Of a DNA stretch of 64,000 nucleotides, positions 12,701-23,109 are shown piece by piece. The stretch comes from Termitomyces sp. T153 (Eukaryota; Basidiomycota; Agaricomycetes; Agaricales; Lyophyllaceae): the NCBI GenBank assembly GCA_018296165.2, contig JACKQL020000049.1, forward strand, positions 248,001-312,000, read 5' to 3'. A model generated the notes under the pieces. It made no database searches. It was not told where the DNA came from and was given only the letters and a program-made list of their open reading frames with translations. Positions within the stretch are counted from its first letter, which is position 1. Each line of letters begins with the position of its first letter. Position numbers and translations under genes: made by a program.

Positions 12701-12990
12701 GATTCAATCAAGTTTCTGGCAAAGATTATATGGGGACAACTTCACATACAGTGTGCATGGAATCCTGGAGAGTACTTTTACATCTTGCAGCCATGCAAGG
12801 GTGGGATGCAAATAAGATAAGAATCTCTCAGAAGACCAAATGCTAGACCAACATGTCAAATATGTCAGTATATAATGCCATCTCTTGAGGGAAGGTGTCA
12901 TGTCAAAGGAGATTGTTGTGAAGTATGTCAACACAAAAGATAATTTTGCTGATATGTTCACAAAGACATTACCAACCCCACAATTTATTA
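9760..12990 (+). pseudogene. Copia gag-pol polyprotein remnant
   Basis: Pieces in order: gag (about 9760-10040, WDYMFDSPHPKPMYEL type); a zinc-knuckle-like CSTCKVWKQPG block followed by PGG(R)AMEGKT (about 10280-10380); protease-like FLDSGTMVHISLNA (about 10740-10790); integrase core with MNVIDDHMNKPWLIPLKVKD (about 11385-11445) and later AKCSPYLWG; reverse transcriptase start with EEFYWDELESLKEMGVWTLV and HVVQGFNQVSGKDY (about 12530-12730); and the RNase H tail NFADMFTKTLPTPQF (about 12940-12985). The YxDD part of the reverse transcriptase is missing, deleted near 12,840-12,880. Many stops and frame changes separate the pieces. Confidence 0.85.
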
Positions 12991-13065
12991 GGCTGTGAAA
13001 CATACTGGGAATGACTTAGGATTCTACATGAGGAGTATAGGGACAAAGCTCATGGTGAGGAGGAG

Positions 13066-13268
13066 TGTTGCAATCTGATGTGCAAGCACTGTGAGCTGAG
13101 TTGTTGGCAAACAGGGCCAAGTGGCGATGGAGAAAGGCTAGCAAAAGGACAGTGAACAAAAATGGACAAATTAAGTATATATATCAGAGTTACACACAGT
13201 CAATTATATGCAGTGACTGAGGATACTTACTGTGATGTTAGGTGTACCATATACTTTGGACTCTAACA
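13066..13268 (+). repeat. Copia 3' LTR, internally deleted
   Basis: It begins TGTTGCAATC and ends TCTAACA, matching both ends of the left LTR, but is 203 bp instead of 730 bp. Virtually every CpG of the left copy is TG or CA here. Confidence 0.83.
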
Positions 13269-13734
13269 CACATTACAACTCTTTGACCCATTGCTCTCAG
13301 AGGTAACAAAGCTCTGGCAACTGCCAGTCATTCAAAGTCTGTAGTGGGAAAACTCAAGCTGCTACATGAAGCCTCTGACCTAAAACTGGACTATCCATTC
13401 CAACACAACCCCATCAGCAGCAAAATGGAAATGAAAAGAAATAACTTAAGTTCATGTGATGATACCCAATGCTCCCAGGAACTTGTAATGTAATTACTTT
13501 CCCAGTGGCTTAGTAGGAATGTCTACCACCATATCCAAAGTTGATATCCAGGATGATGTAAAAAAACCCTGATTGTAAGTGTTCTCAAATAAAGTGATAT
13601 TGAATATCAATATGTTTGGATCTAGAGGTAACCAAATCAGAGTTGGCAATATCAAGTGCACTTCTGTTGTCACAAAAAACAGGAAACAGTCAAGGGATTG
13701 GAAGATGGAGTTGTAAGGAAATAATAAATAGAAA

Positions 13735-14780
13735 TTATCCTGTGCATTGCATGAGACATGGACATGTATTCTGCTTCAAGGAAAGAATAACTGTATGCTG
13801 TTTGATGAAGGACCAAGAGACCAGACTAGGGTAGACAAAAAAGACATAATCCAAGATGCTTTGACAAGTGCTAGTATCAGATGCCTGATCTGCATCAACC
13901 ACACCAAAATCTGACAGTAAAACTAAGTGAGCAGTCAGATCTGAACTGGGTCTAGAGGAGTTATACTCCAGAGCCAAATCCCTCATGCCAGAAGCATAAC
14001 AAAGAACATGTTTGGCTGCCATGATATGTTTGAAAGATGGATTAGAGTCGTATTGACCTAAGGACATAGCCATGAATGGAATATCTGGACATGTACACAA
14101 GCTGAGGTAAAGAATGGAACCAACAATTCTCTGATAATGAAGTTTGATGCATTCATTGACAACACTGGATAATGTGTTAGGAGGTAGATCAGGAAGGTCT
14201 TCAATTTTTCCTGCAAGAGCCAAGGATAGTGGTGCTGTGCCAAGCAGATGATACATTGTAAGAAGATTCAGAACATAACCCTTCTGAACATAACCTCTCT
14301 GAGCAAGCCAAAGTTTTCACTGTGTCCTATTGCAATCAACTTGGATGCCCAGGTATAGGTCAGTCACACCAGAGTTCTTGACTTTGAAATGTTTTTGCAT
14401 CTGGGCAATGATTCATCAAAAGACTTTGAATTTGTTGCATTCAATCCATCATCCATGTGAGGACATATGACAATGAATAAGTCTTTTCTATCACAGGGAA
14501 TAGGGATAGAGGGATCCAGAGGCAAAGAGAACTGACTGAAGAACACTGTGATCAACTTCATACCTAGTAATGCCATATGATTCCAATTCCTCCCAGATAA
14601 TATCATACCACTCATGCAAAGCCTGCTTGAGCCCATACAATGCCTGAAGTAAGCAATTCACCTTCTTTGAGTTAGGAAAGCTAAAGCCAGGTATGTGTTT
14701 ACAGTATAGGGTTATGAGACAGGAGCATCCAAGAAAGCTATTTTCATATTTAAAGTGAGAAGATTCAAGTCATGTAAGGC
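13735..14780 (-). pseudogene. Second copia fragment (reverse transcriptase and RNase H)
   Basis: On the minus strand from about 14780: TLNMKIAFLDAPVS, then LYGLKQALHEWYDIIWEELESY (about 14,560-14,640) from the reverse transcriptase, then YQRIVGSILYLSLCTCPDI, MAAKHVLCYASGMRDLALEY and SILDYVFFVY (13,780-14,160) from the connection and RNase H region. Stops interrupt the frame and CpG is nearly absent. It lies between the copia element and the left gypsy-1 LTR fragment; no LTRs of its own were recognised. It is on the opposite strand from the first copia element. Confidence 0.8.
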
Positions 14781-14788
14781 AGCTTATG

Positions 14789-14949
14789 TATAACATTTCC
14801 ATTACAGGTCACACAGTTTATGGTTCACCCAATGTAAGTCAAAATCAGTTGATAGTTCTGTCTATGAAGTATGAAGTAAGGCACTGCCTTACATAAGTAC
14901 TAGTACAATACTTTTAGGGATAGTGTCATGTGATGCTATCAGTGACATT
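14789..14949 (-). repeat. Gypsy-1 3' LTR, left piece (split by the LINE)
   Basis: It matches the complete LTR at 43646-43854 over its first 160 bp (TAACATTTCCATTACAGGTCA, then the TACATAAGTACT block). Its end carries the 13-bp LINE target duplication TATCAGTGACATT at 14937-14949. The remaining 46 bp of the same LTR resume at 32174, so the joined LTR is 207 bp. Confidence 0.85.
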
Positions 14950-14962
14950 GATGATGATGATG
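14950..14962 (-). repeat. LINE 3' trinucleotide tail
   Basis: GATGATGATGATG directly after the target duplication; on the LINE strand this is the 3'-terminal ATC repeat. It resembles the tail of the SINE-like element at 57546. Confidence 0.8.
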
Positions 14963-15187
14963 TATTCCTATACCCGCTGGGGCCTTGCCCTATGTCGGGT
15001 TCTAGCTGTATCTAACACCCTACATAACTGCTCTGTCGTTTGTAGTCTGCAATCTATTGGCTCCCGCAGATGCGGTTGCCCCTTCGCGCCCGGAAACTGG
15101 GCTGGATGCCTCATTATGCCCGTTAGGCTGGTGTACTGTAAGTTGGTGGCATCAACATATGCTCGCGTGTCTTCTGCGCTCATGCGC

Positions 15188-18100
15188 TCATTTTCTTCCC
15201 CTCCTTTTCCTCCCCTTTGGCTTGTCAGTCACCGCCCTTTCCGGTACTGCTAGGTCCCTGTAGGTCCTCCTAAATCTCCCCGTGCTGTTGATGAACTGGA
15301 AAAGAGCTTTTACTACACTTGCGTCGCTAAGCAGCCTGCTCATGGGCGCTGTTCGTAGGTCCACCTCCCTAAATAGGGTGTTCCGCTGTGTTCTGTACGC
15401 TTCGCAGTGTACAAGGAAGTGTTCCACGGTTTCTTCCGCCTGGTTGCACGCTCCGCAAATTGGTGAGTCGGCCTTCTTGAATCTATGCAGGTATTGGTTC
15501 AGCGGGCAGTGCCCTGTCCGCAGTTGCGTCAGAATGGATGCGTGCCATCTTGGGACGCTGGCCAGTGTCTGGAGAATGTTTCGCATGTCGGGTGCATTGG
15601 GGTCGACTGCTCGCAGTCTGTCAAATCTGGGCGCTTTCCTTATGTGTTCCCTGGCGGCTTCCCTCCATCTTTTCTTGTGTGTCGCCAGAACCGCCGCTCT
15701 AGATGCCTTCAGCGGCTTTCGCAGTAACGCTAGGCCTTTCGTTTCCGTGTCCTTGCCCTCCGCTGCTCTCTTGGCTTCCCTATCCGCCCGTTCATTGCCT
15801 GGTATGCCTGCATGGCCCGGTGTCCAGTACACTCTTATTCGCATACTCGGGTCGATCTCCCTGACCTTCTGGATCCCCTTCAGTATCTCATCCACGATGT
15901 ACCTTGCTGTCCCCCGTCCCAGCGCTTCCAGCGCCTTCATCCCCGCCTGATTGTCTGTTCCGACCGTTACCGTTCGTATCCGTCGTCTTCCCCTGTTTCT
16001 CCCTCTGACCTCCCTCCTCAACAGCTCAAATCCCATCGCCTGCCCCACGCACTCGCCTTCGAACACTGTGTGCTTTTCCTCCCCCCCGATCCGCTTCCTC
16101 ATCACCTTCGCCTTCTGTCCCTCCCTGTATAGAACCGCCGCTGCTCCTATGTTCCTGTGGTGTCCCGACCCGTCCATGTATATCCTCACGTCTGCCCTGT
16201 TGTTTCGCTCTCTCTCCTCCGCCTCGTCTTTGGACTCTCCCAACACGACTGTGACTGGGCACTCCCAGTCCGGGGGCAGTCGGACTATCTCAATTGTCTC
16301 CATGTTCTTCGGGTGTTCTCCCAGCGCTTTCATGAGGTAGTGTAGAGGTGCTCTGTGGCGCTTCACGAACCTCTGCCTTCTCTGCCGGTTTGCGCAGTGG
16401 GTGCGTGTCTGGCATCGCTGCTATCCTTGCCGCGGCTGTTACACACATTCTCTGTATCTGTAAGTCCATCGGTTCGATGCCTGCATGTGCCTCTAGCAGG
16501 TCTGTCGGCGTTGTCCTCAATGCCCCCGTGATTTGTAGTGCCCCCATCCGTTGTACCCTCTGCATCTTCTCCAGGAAACCCCTCGCCTTCTGTCTCGTCC
16601 CATCCTCCATCCTCACCCCTGATGCGCACCACACGTCTGCTGCGTACAGCATGTTGGGTACCACCATGGCCTCATACAACCTCCGCACCAAACTCCCGCT
16701 CACTCCCCCGTTCACCTTTACCAATCTCTTTGTCTGCATTGCCGCTGCCGTTCCTTTTCCCTGTGCGTAGGCCGCGTGTTCCTTGAAGCGAAGTTCTTGG
16801 TCTAAAATCACCCCAAGGAACTTGTGGGACGTCTCCATCCTGATTGCTGTTCCTCCAATTGTGACCGTTGGTCGGGTCGCCGGCTTTGCTTCCCGTCTCC
16901 TCGTCCCTTGACCTTGCGCCTGGAGAACCCCATCCCCACAAACTTCTTGACTTCATAGATTGAGTGGTGATCCTCCGCCCATCTGCTCGCACCTCCCTCT
17001 CTCCTCATCATCTCTTCTACCTTCCTTGCTGCCTCTTCCATGTCGCCACCATCCGCTGCCACGTATGCGTCATCTGCGAATGACCCCGCTAGTTCACCGT
17101 CCTCTCCTCTCGCTCCTTCTATCTGCCCTGCATTGTAGAAATTGTAGCAGATTCTGGACGTGTTACAACCCTGGTCCAGCCCGCTGTTCACCGGTATACG
17201 TCGCGACTTGTAATCGTCAAATGTTATTATGGTCTCCCTCCCTTCGAGCTTCCTCGCGAACCATCCCACTACCTCCTCTGGGACCCCTTTCCTTCTCATG
17301 TCCCTCAGCAGCACCCTGGGCACCGTGTTCGGGAACGCCCCTTTCACGTCCATGAAAACCACCACGACTTCTCTGCCTCTCCTCCACGCATCCTTCACGA
17401 ACGAGGTCAGAACATGTAACGAGTCCGTTGTTGATCTCCCTGGGCGGCCGCCGAACTGGTACCTCGGCAGTATGTTCGTCTTCTCCGCAAAGAATGCCAG
17501 CTTTGTTTTAACACAAGACGAAAGTACCTTGGCCACTGTGTCCAGCAGTGCGATGGGCCGATACGAATTCGGGTTGCTGTAGTCATCGCGGTTCGGCTTC
17601 TGCAACACTGCAGTCTTGAAGACTTTCCACCGCGTCGGGTAAACCTTGTGCTCAAACGTGGCTCTGAAGATCGGCCCCAGGTAGGGGACAATCGTGGACC
17701 TCGTCTTCTTCAACACTACATTTGGTATGCCGCTTAGCCCCGGCGCTTTGTGCGGCTTCAGTTTCTCTATCGCAGCGTGTACCTCCCTGTCTGTGATCTC
17801 CGTCCACGTGAAAGCTGCCTCGTGCACTTCCCTGTCGCCCTCTTCCTCTCCTTCCACCGGGTCCTCATAGAAGAACGCCTCGTGAAACAGCCTCGCTTTC
17901 CCCTCGTTGTCCTCAACCTCCACGTTCCTGCCCCCCACTTCCTCTCTCAGCGTCGGTGTCCTTGCCTTTCCCCCGTCACTCGGAGCCATCGCCACGAATG
18001 TATTTGCGTCCCAAATTGACTTCGCATCCACTGACTCTAGCCATCCCTCCCAGTGCCTCCTACTTGTGTCTCTGATGGCTTGGCCGTAGTCGTTCCGTGC

Positions 18101-19252
18101 TCTTTGAAAGGCTTCATGCGCTGGGTGGTCTCCAATGTCCTTCACCCTGTACGATTCTCTGCCCATTGCGCGTACTCTCCTCCTCATTGCCGTCAAGTCT
18201 TTCGTCCACCACCTCTTCATCCCTGTGGACTCCTTCCTCACCGGTACCGTCGCCATTACTGCCCCCTCCAGCGCCCTCATTACTGCCTCCAGCCTGTCTT
18301 CCACCTCCTCTTTCCTTGTTATTCTGTCGCTTGACACCCCTTCCAGCCTCCTCTCCAACTCCTCCGTAAATTCCTCCCAGTCTACCTCCTTGAAGTCCCT
18401 GGTCTCCTCCACCTCCCTCCTTTCTACCATTGTCGTGCACTCCGTGATTACCGGGAAATGGTCTGCCTTCGGTAGCTGTTCGCTGTGTAGGACTTCGCAT
18501 CGTACTATTTGGCTTTGGAAAGAGTCAGTGACGAATACGTTGTCTGGCCTTGTTAGGTTCTTTGTGCTCTTTGCCCGCAGTGTCGGCACGTATGGCCTCA
18601 GGACCATGTTCATCCTGTGTCTTGTCACCATAGCTATAAGCTCTTCCGCGGCGTCTACGTTCCTCCTTGTGAAGAGATGTGTGTTGCGTGGCTCATCCCA
18701 CATCGGGTGATGCCTGTTGAAATCTCCCACCCATATGTCCGCTGTGTTCCTGCCCCTTGTCCTCCTGCCCTCGGCACTCCTCAAGTAGAAATCCAGAGCC
18801 CGCACGCTCCTCGAGTGGTCACAGTCGTTATAAATATTGAAAATGCGCACCGTTCTCTCCTCCGTCTCTATGCTGATTCCCACCACGTCCGAGCTTTCTA
18901 TATTCAGCCTCTTCCATCTATCTGTCGCGATGTTCTTGTTTACCATCATTACCACCCTCGTTTTGTCGGTATTGTCCTCGTCATGCAATTTTGGGTATAC
19001 TGGCCGCCATATCTGCGTTGCTCTCGACTTCTTGTTGAAGTCGAAATACGGTTCCTGTAGGCACACGACATCCGTACCTCTCTCCAGTGTGTTAAGCATT
19101 GCATGCTGTGCTGTCAGTGATTTGTCTAGGTTCTGCTGCCATATGACGAGTCTCGCCCTTCCTCTCATCCTCCCCCCTCCATCCGTGCCCTCTCTGTCAT
19201 CATACCTCGTGGACTCTCCCATCATTGGGAAGGCCTGGGGGTTGTCTGCCAT
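15188..19252 (-). pseudogene. LINE ORF2: endonuclease, reverse transcriptase, RNase H (two frameshifts)
   Basis: The start is the ATG at 19252 (MADNPQAF), overlapping the ORF1 stop (19222) by 31 nt. Frame 1 (to about 16,910) carries the APE endonuclease (VIWQQNLDKS, CLQEPYFDF, WVGDFNRHHPMWDE, PKADHFPV) and the reverse transcriptase (KAPGLSGIPN, YRPIALLD, FGGRPGRST, VFMDVKGAFPN, SGLDQGCN, FADDAYVAADGG). A one-base-type frameshift near 16,905-16,915 moves the reading to the frame with SHKFLGVILD; a second near 16,375 moves it to the frame carrying RNase H (YMDGSG, FEGECVGQAMG, GTDNQAG, WTPGHAGIPGNERAD) and a C-terminal zinc-finger-like CGAC-x11-H-x4-C motif. All three parts add to roughly 1350 residues, normal for the family, so the frameshifts are lesions and not gene boundaries. 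Confidence 0.88.
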
Positions 19253-19415
19253 GCTTGTCCTCCCGGCGTCTCGATGGCGGACATAAAGCTGTTGAACTGG
19301 TCCTCGCTCCACGATCGTGCGTCAGTCTGTTCTCCCGCCTCTTGGCTACCTATCTCGCTGTCCCACCTGTAGCTGTCCAGCGTTAGTTGGGTTCCCCCTG
19401 ACCTCCTGGGTGTTC
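19222..19415 (-). pseudogene. LINE ORF1, C-terminal end (severed by gypsy-2)
   Basis: This frame continues ORF1 exactly when the two sides of gypsy-2 are joined with one copy of the CCGT duplication. It ends in TPRPSQ and a TGA. It contains a SWSEDQFNSFM segment and no catalytic motif. The ORF2 start lies inside it. Confidence 0.85.
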
Positions 19416-19419
19416 CCGT
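19416..19419. other. Gypsy-2 target-site duplication, left (CCGT)
   Basis: CCGT here and at 30377-30380 flank the two 982-bp LTRs, giving a 4-bp duplication. Joining the flanks with one copy restores the LINE ORF1 frame, which confirms the borders. Confidence 0.9.
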
Positions 19420-20401
19420 TGATGAGCCCCAGTTATCGCTGAGCACCTTTTTTGGCGGCAGCTGACTACTTTGAATTTGACACAAGTCACAACACTCAGC
19501 GCACGGGACTTAGCCCTAGGATTGGACCGAAGCACAAGACTCTAGTGACCACGAGACTTATTGATCATGGGGAACATCACGCGAAGCCTGGAACTTGGGC
19601 CTAGACCATCAAGGCCTAGACCCTCTTGGCGATGATTATTAGCGACCTTAGCGATCATGGCGACAAAACGGCGTTCCTTTACTATATATGGACATATTAC
19701 CAGACGCGTATTGACATCGGACTCGTTCTCTTTTTGGTTCTTATTAGCAATTAGTCGTCGCCAAGGCCTCCCCTATGACCTTTTACTTAGTTACGGACTG
19801 ACGCCTGGCACGCAACCTAAACACAGTGGCAGACGCCGCCGCTAGTGGCGCTTAATTGCTTACCTTCCCTTACTATACTTCGAAAACGTATAAATACTGC
19901 CTGCACATAGACATCATCCATCGAATTTTACCATCGCATCACCATCGTATTACTCCCCCATCTATAAGCTACCAGCTTAAGGATTTCATTCACCTCATCT
20001 CTTTTCCTCATCTTGTCTTTGACTTTGGATTAGCGACAAACCTCTTCAACTTCGACCTCGACTTAGTGTGGTACCGATTACGGGTGCCTATTAGTGTTAT
20101 TTCAACTTAGTGACGCTAGCAATTGCGGCTAGCGATAAGTTTACGTTCGTCCGTCGATCTCAGTTTTACTCTTACCGCTGTCTCTCTCCTTTATTCGCCC
20201 CGCCACCGTTTCAGTTTCGCTGCGACTATCGTTAGCAGTAGCAATTCTTTTCGACTTCACCTCCTCGCCACCACTTTCGTTCTAGTTCTCTGGGACGGTT
20301 ACTGACTCGCCCTCAATTATTAACTTCCTACTGCCAGCTACCCTATCTAGTGACAAGTGTTAGGTTTCCTGCACGGCACTAGGCGGCATAGGAGCACATC
20401 A
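19420..20401 (+). repeat. Gypsy-2 5' LTR (982 bp)
   Basis: TG...CA ends with a 5-bp terminal inverted repeat (TGATG/CATCA). A TATA-like GTATAAATA is at 19888-19896, so transcription probably starts near 19920. Several TTAGCGAC and TAGCGA motifs occur. Short frames inside (for example 19856-20110) are LTR sequence, not genes. Confidence 0.95.
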
Positions 20402-20404
20402 TTT

Positions 20405-20421
20405 TGGAGCCCACCGCGAGG
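20405..20421 (+). other. Gypsy-2 primer-binding site
   Basis: TGGAGCCCACCGCGAGG begins 3 bp after the LTR. Its complement ends in CUCCA, so the primer tRNA would have a U discriminator base, which fits tRNA-Cys among fungal tRNAs; this assignment is inference. Confidence 0.65.
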
Positions 20422-20475
20422 GCTGTTTAGAAGTTAACCATTCCGCCAGAAACAAGAGCTCACGCAAAATGTCGC

Positions 20476-23109
20476 TTGAAAAACCCTTTTGAACCACCCC
20501 AGTCTTCCCTTTCGACCCCTCAGCATTCTTCACCAGCAGCCCGTCCTCAACCCCTTGCCGACGAACTCGAAACCGCTAAAAACCTTCGCGATGTTAGCAA
20601 AATCCTTGCCGACTTCCCAGGCGCTCTCATCGAAAGTTTTCTCGACGCGCCGCTTTCACCGTTAACCCCAACCGACTCTATATTCTTCCCCAAAGCCCAC
20701 TCTATTCCCGTATCGCCAACTATCCCCCGTCCTCCGCTAAATCCGACAATCGTTAACATGAACAACGACCCCGTTGCTCGGCGCGCTAGAATGCCGCCTC
20801 GCAATGACACTACGGCACCTAAGTGGGATGAGAGTCGCCCTAGGGAACTCCCCCAATACTTCAAAGAACTGGAATACCTCTTCGCTGATTGCGGTATCGC
20901 TGACGACACACAAAAGAAAGAATACACGTCTCGATATGTTTCCTATGACACGGCGGAGACTTGGCTTGGCTTACCTGAATTTGGCGACAATATTATTGTC
21001 GGCAACGATGCTCCTCGACCCTACAATTACCAGGAATGGAAAGCGGCAGTGCTTAGGTTATACCCTGGCGCTGACGCTAGTGCTCGTTATAATCTTGGCG
21101 ATCTGGAACGACTAGTTAACCAGTCTTTCAACAGCGGATTAGCGACTTTGGGAAGGTTCTCTGACTACTACCGGGACTTCCAACGTATTGCTAGATGGTT
21201 ACTCGCTAACGGCAAGCTATATCGTAACGAGGAACGTCGCTTGTTCCAACAAGGTATCCCCACCTCGCTATGGTCTAAAGTCGTCCGCCGCCTCGAAATC
21301 ACCCTTCCCGATCACCATCCTGAGGACCCTTACGATGTTGACCAAGTCTTCGAAGGCGCTAAGTGGGTTCTAAAAGGAACGGACACTTCCACGGCTAAGA
21401 CCAGCAATGGCACCACCGGCATCCCTTCGTCATCGCCCATCGCTAACCTGCCGACCGTCCCTTCGCCGGCACCTAAGCAAGAAGCCTTGGAATTAGCGAC
21501 CACTACTGCAATCGTCAGCGCCTTGGAACGTTTGGAAGCCCTTCTAACCAGCGGTAACGCCCAACCTCGCCAACAGTTCGCTAACAGCACTTGCCACTTC
21601 TGCGGGGAAATAGGTCACACTATGGTCCGAGGCACTTGTATTAAGCTTGAGCAAATGATCAGACAGGGTAAGATCCGACGTAACGCCGAAGGCAAGATCA
21701 TTTTACCGTCTGGCGCCATGATTCCCAACTATTCCGGCAAGCGACTATACATTGAACGCATCGAGGAATGGCACCGGCTTAATCCAGGACAAATCGTTAC
21801 AGGCAGACTTTCTTCCAACGCCAACCCAGACCCAGAGCAGGCGGCGATGCAGCAGTCGCTAATACATGAGGTAATGCAACAGGACGTTGCCACAGGCCGA
21901 GCGCTAAGCAAGGAAGAATGGATCGAGGCTTTGGAACGCGAGCTATTTGCACTCCGGCGAAACGGCAAAAAATTCGACGGTGTACAAGTCCCCCGAGCGA
22001 CTTACCGACCAGCAAGTGATGCTTCAAAGGCAACACCCTCGACCAGTGACCCTCCGGCAACCTCCACCCCTTCTGATTCAGCTCCAGTTCCTGTCACTAA
22101 GCCTGCTGACAAAAGCAAAGCACCTGAACGCACCGTCGCTAAGGAACCTGTTGCTCAGCCTCCTATTCATCCATTTTCTGGCCTCCCTAGTCGCTACGCC
22201 CCACCCGCTAACCGGAATTTCGCTGCTCCCGACAAAGCTAACGACGGCGCATATCAAACTATGCCACCCATCTACGACATCGAGCAATCCAAAGCGGTTT
22301 TCGAACGAGTCTTACGCACCCAGGTTACGATATCGGTTGGCGAACTTTGCTCTGTATCCCAGGACATCAGGAATCAGTTTAGGACAGCGGTTACGCCCAA
22401 ACAATCGGTTGGCGCTAGCGCTAATACAGTTCAGGACTCCAGCGACATTTTTGAAGAAATTTTGCCGACGTTCGCTATCGAAGAACCTCAGTTTTCGCTT
22501 GGGTCCAACGCTGATACCGCTAAAGGACTTACCGCGGACAAGGCACCACTCGCTTCAGTCGACCCTGTCGAGGCCTATATTGATGCGCTACCCCCCGGAG
22601 AAGAGCCTGTGGTACTCACTGTCACTAAGGAATCTCAGTCACTTCGTACCGTCATGATGCTGATCGACAATAAAGAGGAAGTTGAATGCATTCACGACAG
22701 TGGTTCTCAGATTATTTCGATGTCCGCCGAAATCGCTAGCGACATTGGCTTATCCTATGACCCCAACATCGTGCTAAACATGCAGAGCGCCAACGGTACC
22801 ACGGATCGATCACTGGGACTAGCTAGAAACGCACCATGCACGATTGGCGACATGACGGTCTATCTTCAAATTCACGTTTTACGGTCTCCCACTTACGACA
22901 TCCTACTCGGTCGCCCATTTGACGTATTAACCCGAAGTACGGTTAATACAATTAGCGACATCGAAACAACTATAACAATTATGGACCCCAATACTGGTCT
23001 CCGGCGCACTATCCCTACCTTTCCACGCGGCAAAACCAAGAGAAACAGCCGTCAAAATGTTCGCTTCGAAACAGAGGCACCCCGTTGCTTTCATCGCCCG
23101 AGGCAATGA
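20476..23109 (+). CDS. Gypsy-2 gag-protease polyprotein
   Basis: The open frame runs 877 codons without a stop. It contains a capsid-like region (PQYFKELEYLF, YTSRYVSYDTAETWLGL, about residues 135-290), a zinc knuckle CHFCGEIGHTMVRGTC (C-x2-C-x4-H-x6-C, about residue 375), a long Pro/Ser-rich linker, and a retropepsin-like domain with the catalytic HDSGSQIISM followed by DILLGRPF near the C-terminus. It packages element RNA and processes the polyprotein. There is no in-frame ATG at the 5' end: an ATG at 20469 reads MSLEKPF then TGA, and would join the long frame if the TTTT run at about 20487-20490 were one base shorter. The gag stop overlaps the pol start by 53 bp. Confidence 0.9.
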   Translation: MKNPFEPPQSSLSTPQHSSPAARPQPLADELETAKNLRDVSKILADFPGALIESFLDAPLSPLTPTDSIFFPKAHSIPVSPTIPRPPLNPTIVNMNNDPVARRARMPPRNDTTAPKWDESRPRELPQYFKELEYLFADCGIADDTQKKEYTSRYVSYDTAETWLGLPEFGDNIIVGNDAPRPYNYQEWKAAVLRLYPGADASARYNLGDLERLVNQSFNSGLATLGRFSDYYRDFQRIARWLLANGKLYRNEERRLFQQGIPTSLWSKVVRRLEITLPDHHPEDPYDVDQVFEGAKWVLKGTDTSTAKTSNGTTGIPSSSPIANLPTVPSPAPKQEALELATTTAIVSALERLEALLTSGNAQPRQQFANSTCHFCGEIGHTMVRGTCIKLEQMIRQGKIRRNAEGKIILPSGAMIPNYSGKRLYIERIEEWHRLNPGQIVTGRLSSNANPDPEQAAMQQSLIHEVMQQDVATGRALSKEEWIEALERELFALRRNGKKFDGVQVPRATYRPASDASKATPSTSDPPATSTPSDSAPVPVTKPADKSKAPERTVAKEPVAQPPIHPFSGLPSRYAPPANRNFAAPDKANDGAYQTMPPIYDIEQSKAVFERVLRTQVTISVGELCSVSQDIRNQFRTAVTPKQSVGASANTVQDSSDIFEEILPTFAIEEPQFSLGSNADTAKGLTADKAPLASVDPVEAYIDALPPGEEPVVLTVTKESQSLRTVMMLIDNKEEVECIHDSGSQIISMSAEIASDIGLSYDPNIVLNMQSANGTTDRSLGLARNAPCTIGDMTVYLQIHVLRSPTYDILLGRPFDVLTRSTVNTISDIETTITIMDPNTGLRRTIPTFPRGKTKRNSRQNVRFETEAPRCFHRPRQ

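Larger units (their letters stand above)
8703..13268 (+). mobile_element. Ty1/copia retrotransposon relic, CpG-depleted, with both LTRs
   Basis: The left LTR spans 8703-9432 (TGTTGCGACC to TCTAACA) and a shortened right LTR spans 13066-13268. Flanking 5-bp repeats are CACGT (8698-8702) and CACAT (13269-13273), identical apart from one CpG transition. A purine tract (GTGAGGAGGAG) precedes the right LTR at 13055-13065. Internal coding order is gag, zinc knuckle, protease, integrase, reverse transcriptase, RNase H, the order that defines copia. The right LTR lacks about 530 bp present in the left one, and the reverse transcriptase is internally deleted, so the element cannot move by itself. Confidence 0.88.

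Noticed and set aside
15282..15950. 222-codon plus-strand ORF
   Set aside because: It is antisense to the RNase H and zinc-finger part of LINE ORF2, has no domain, and its openness follows from the codon composition of the minus-strand gene.
18135..19286. Plus-strand ORFs of 149-191 codons
   Set aside because: They are complements of the LINE endonuclease coding sequence; Leu/Ser/Pro-rich shadow frames.
21947..22657. 236-codon plus-strand ORF overlapping gypsy-2 gag
   Set aside because: It is an alternative frame of the long gag-protease ORF without recognisable features.
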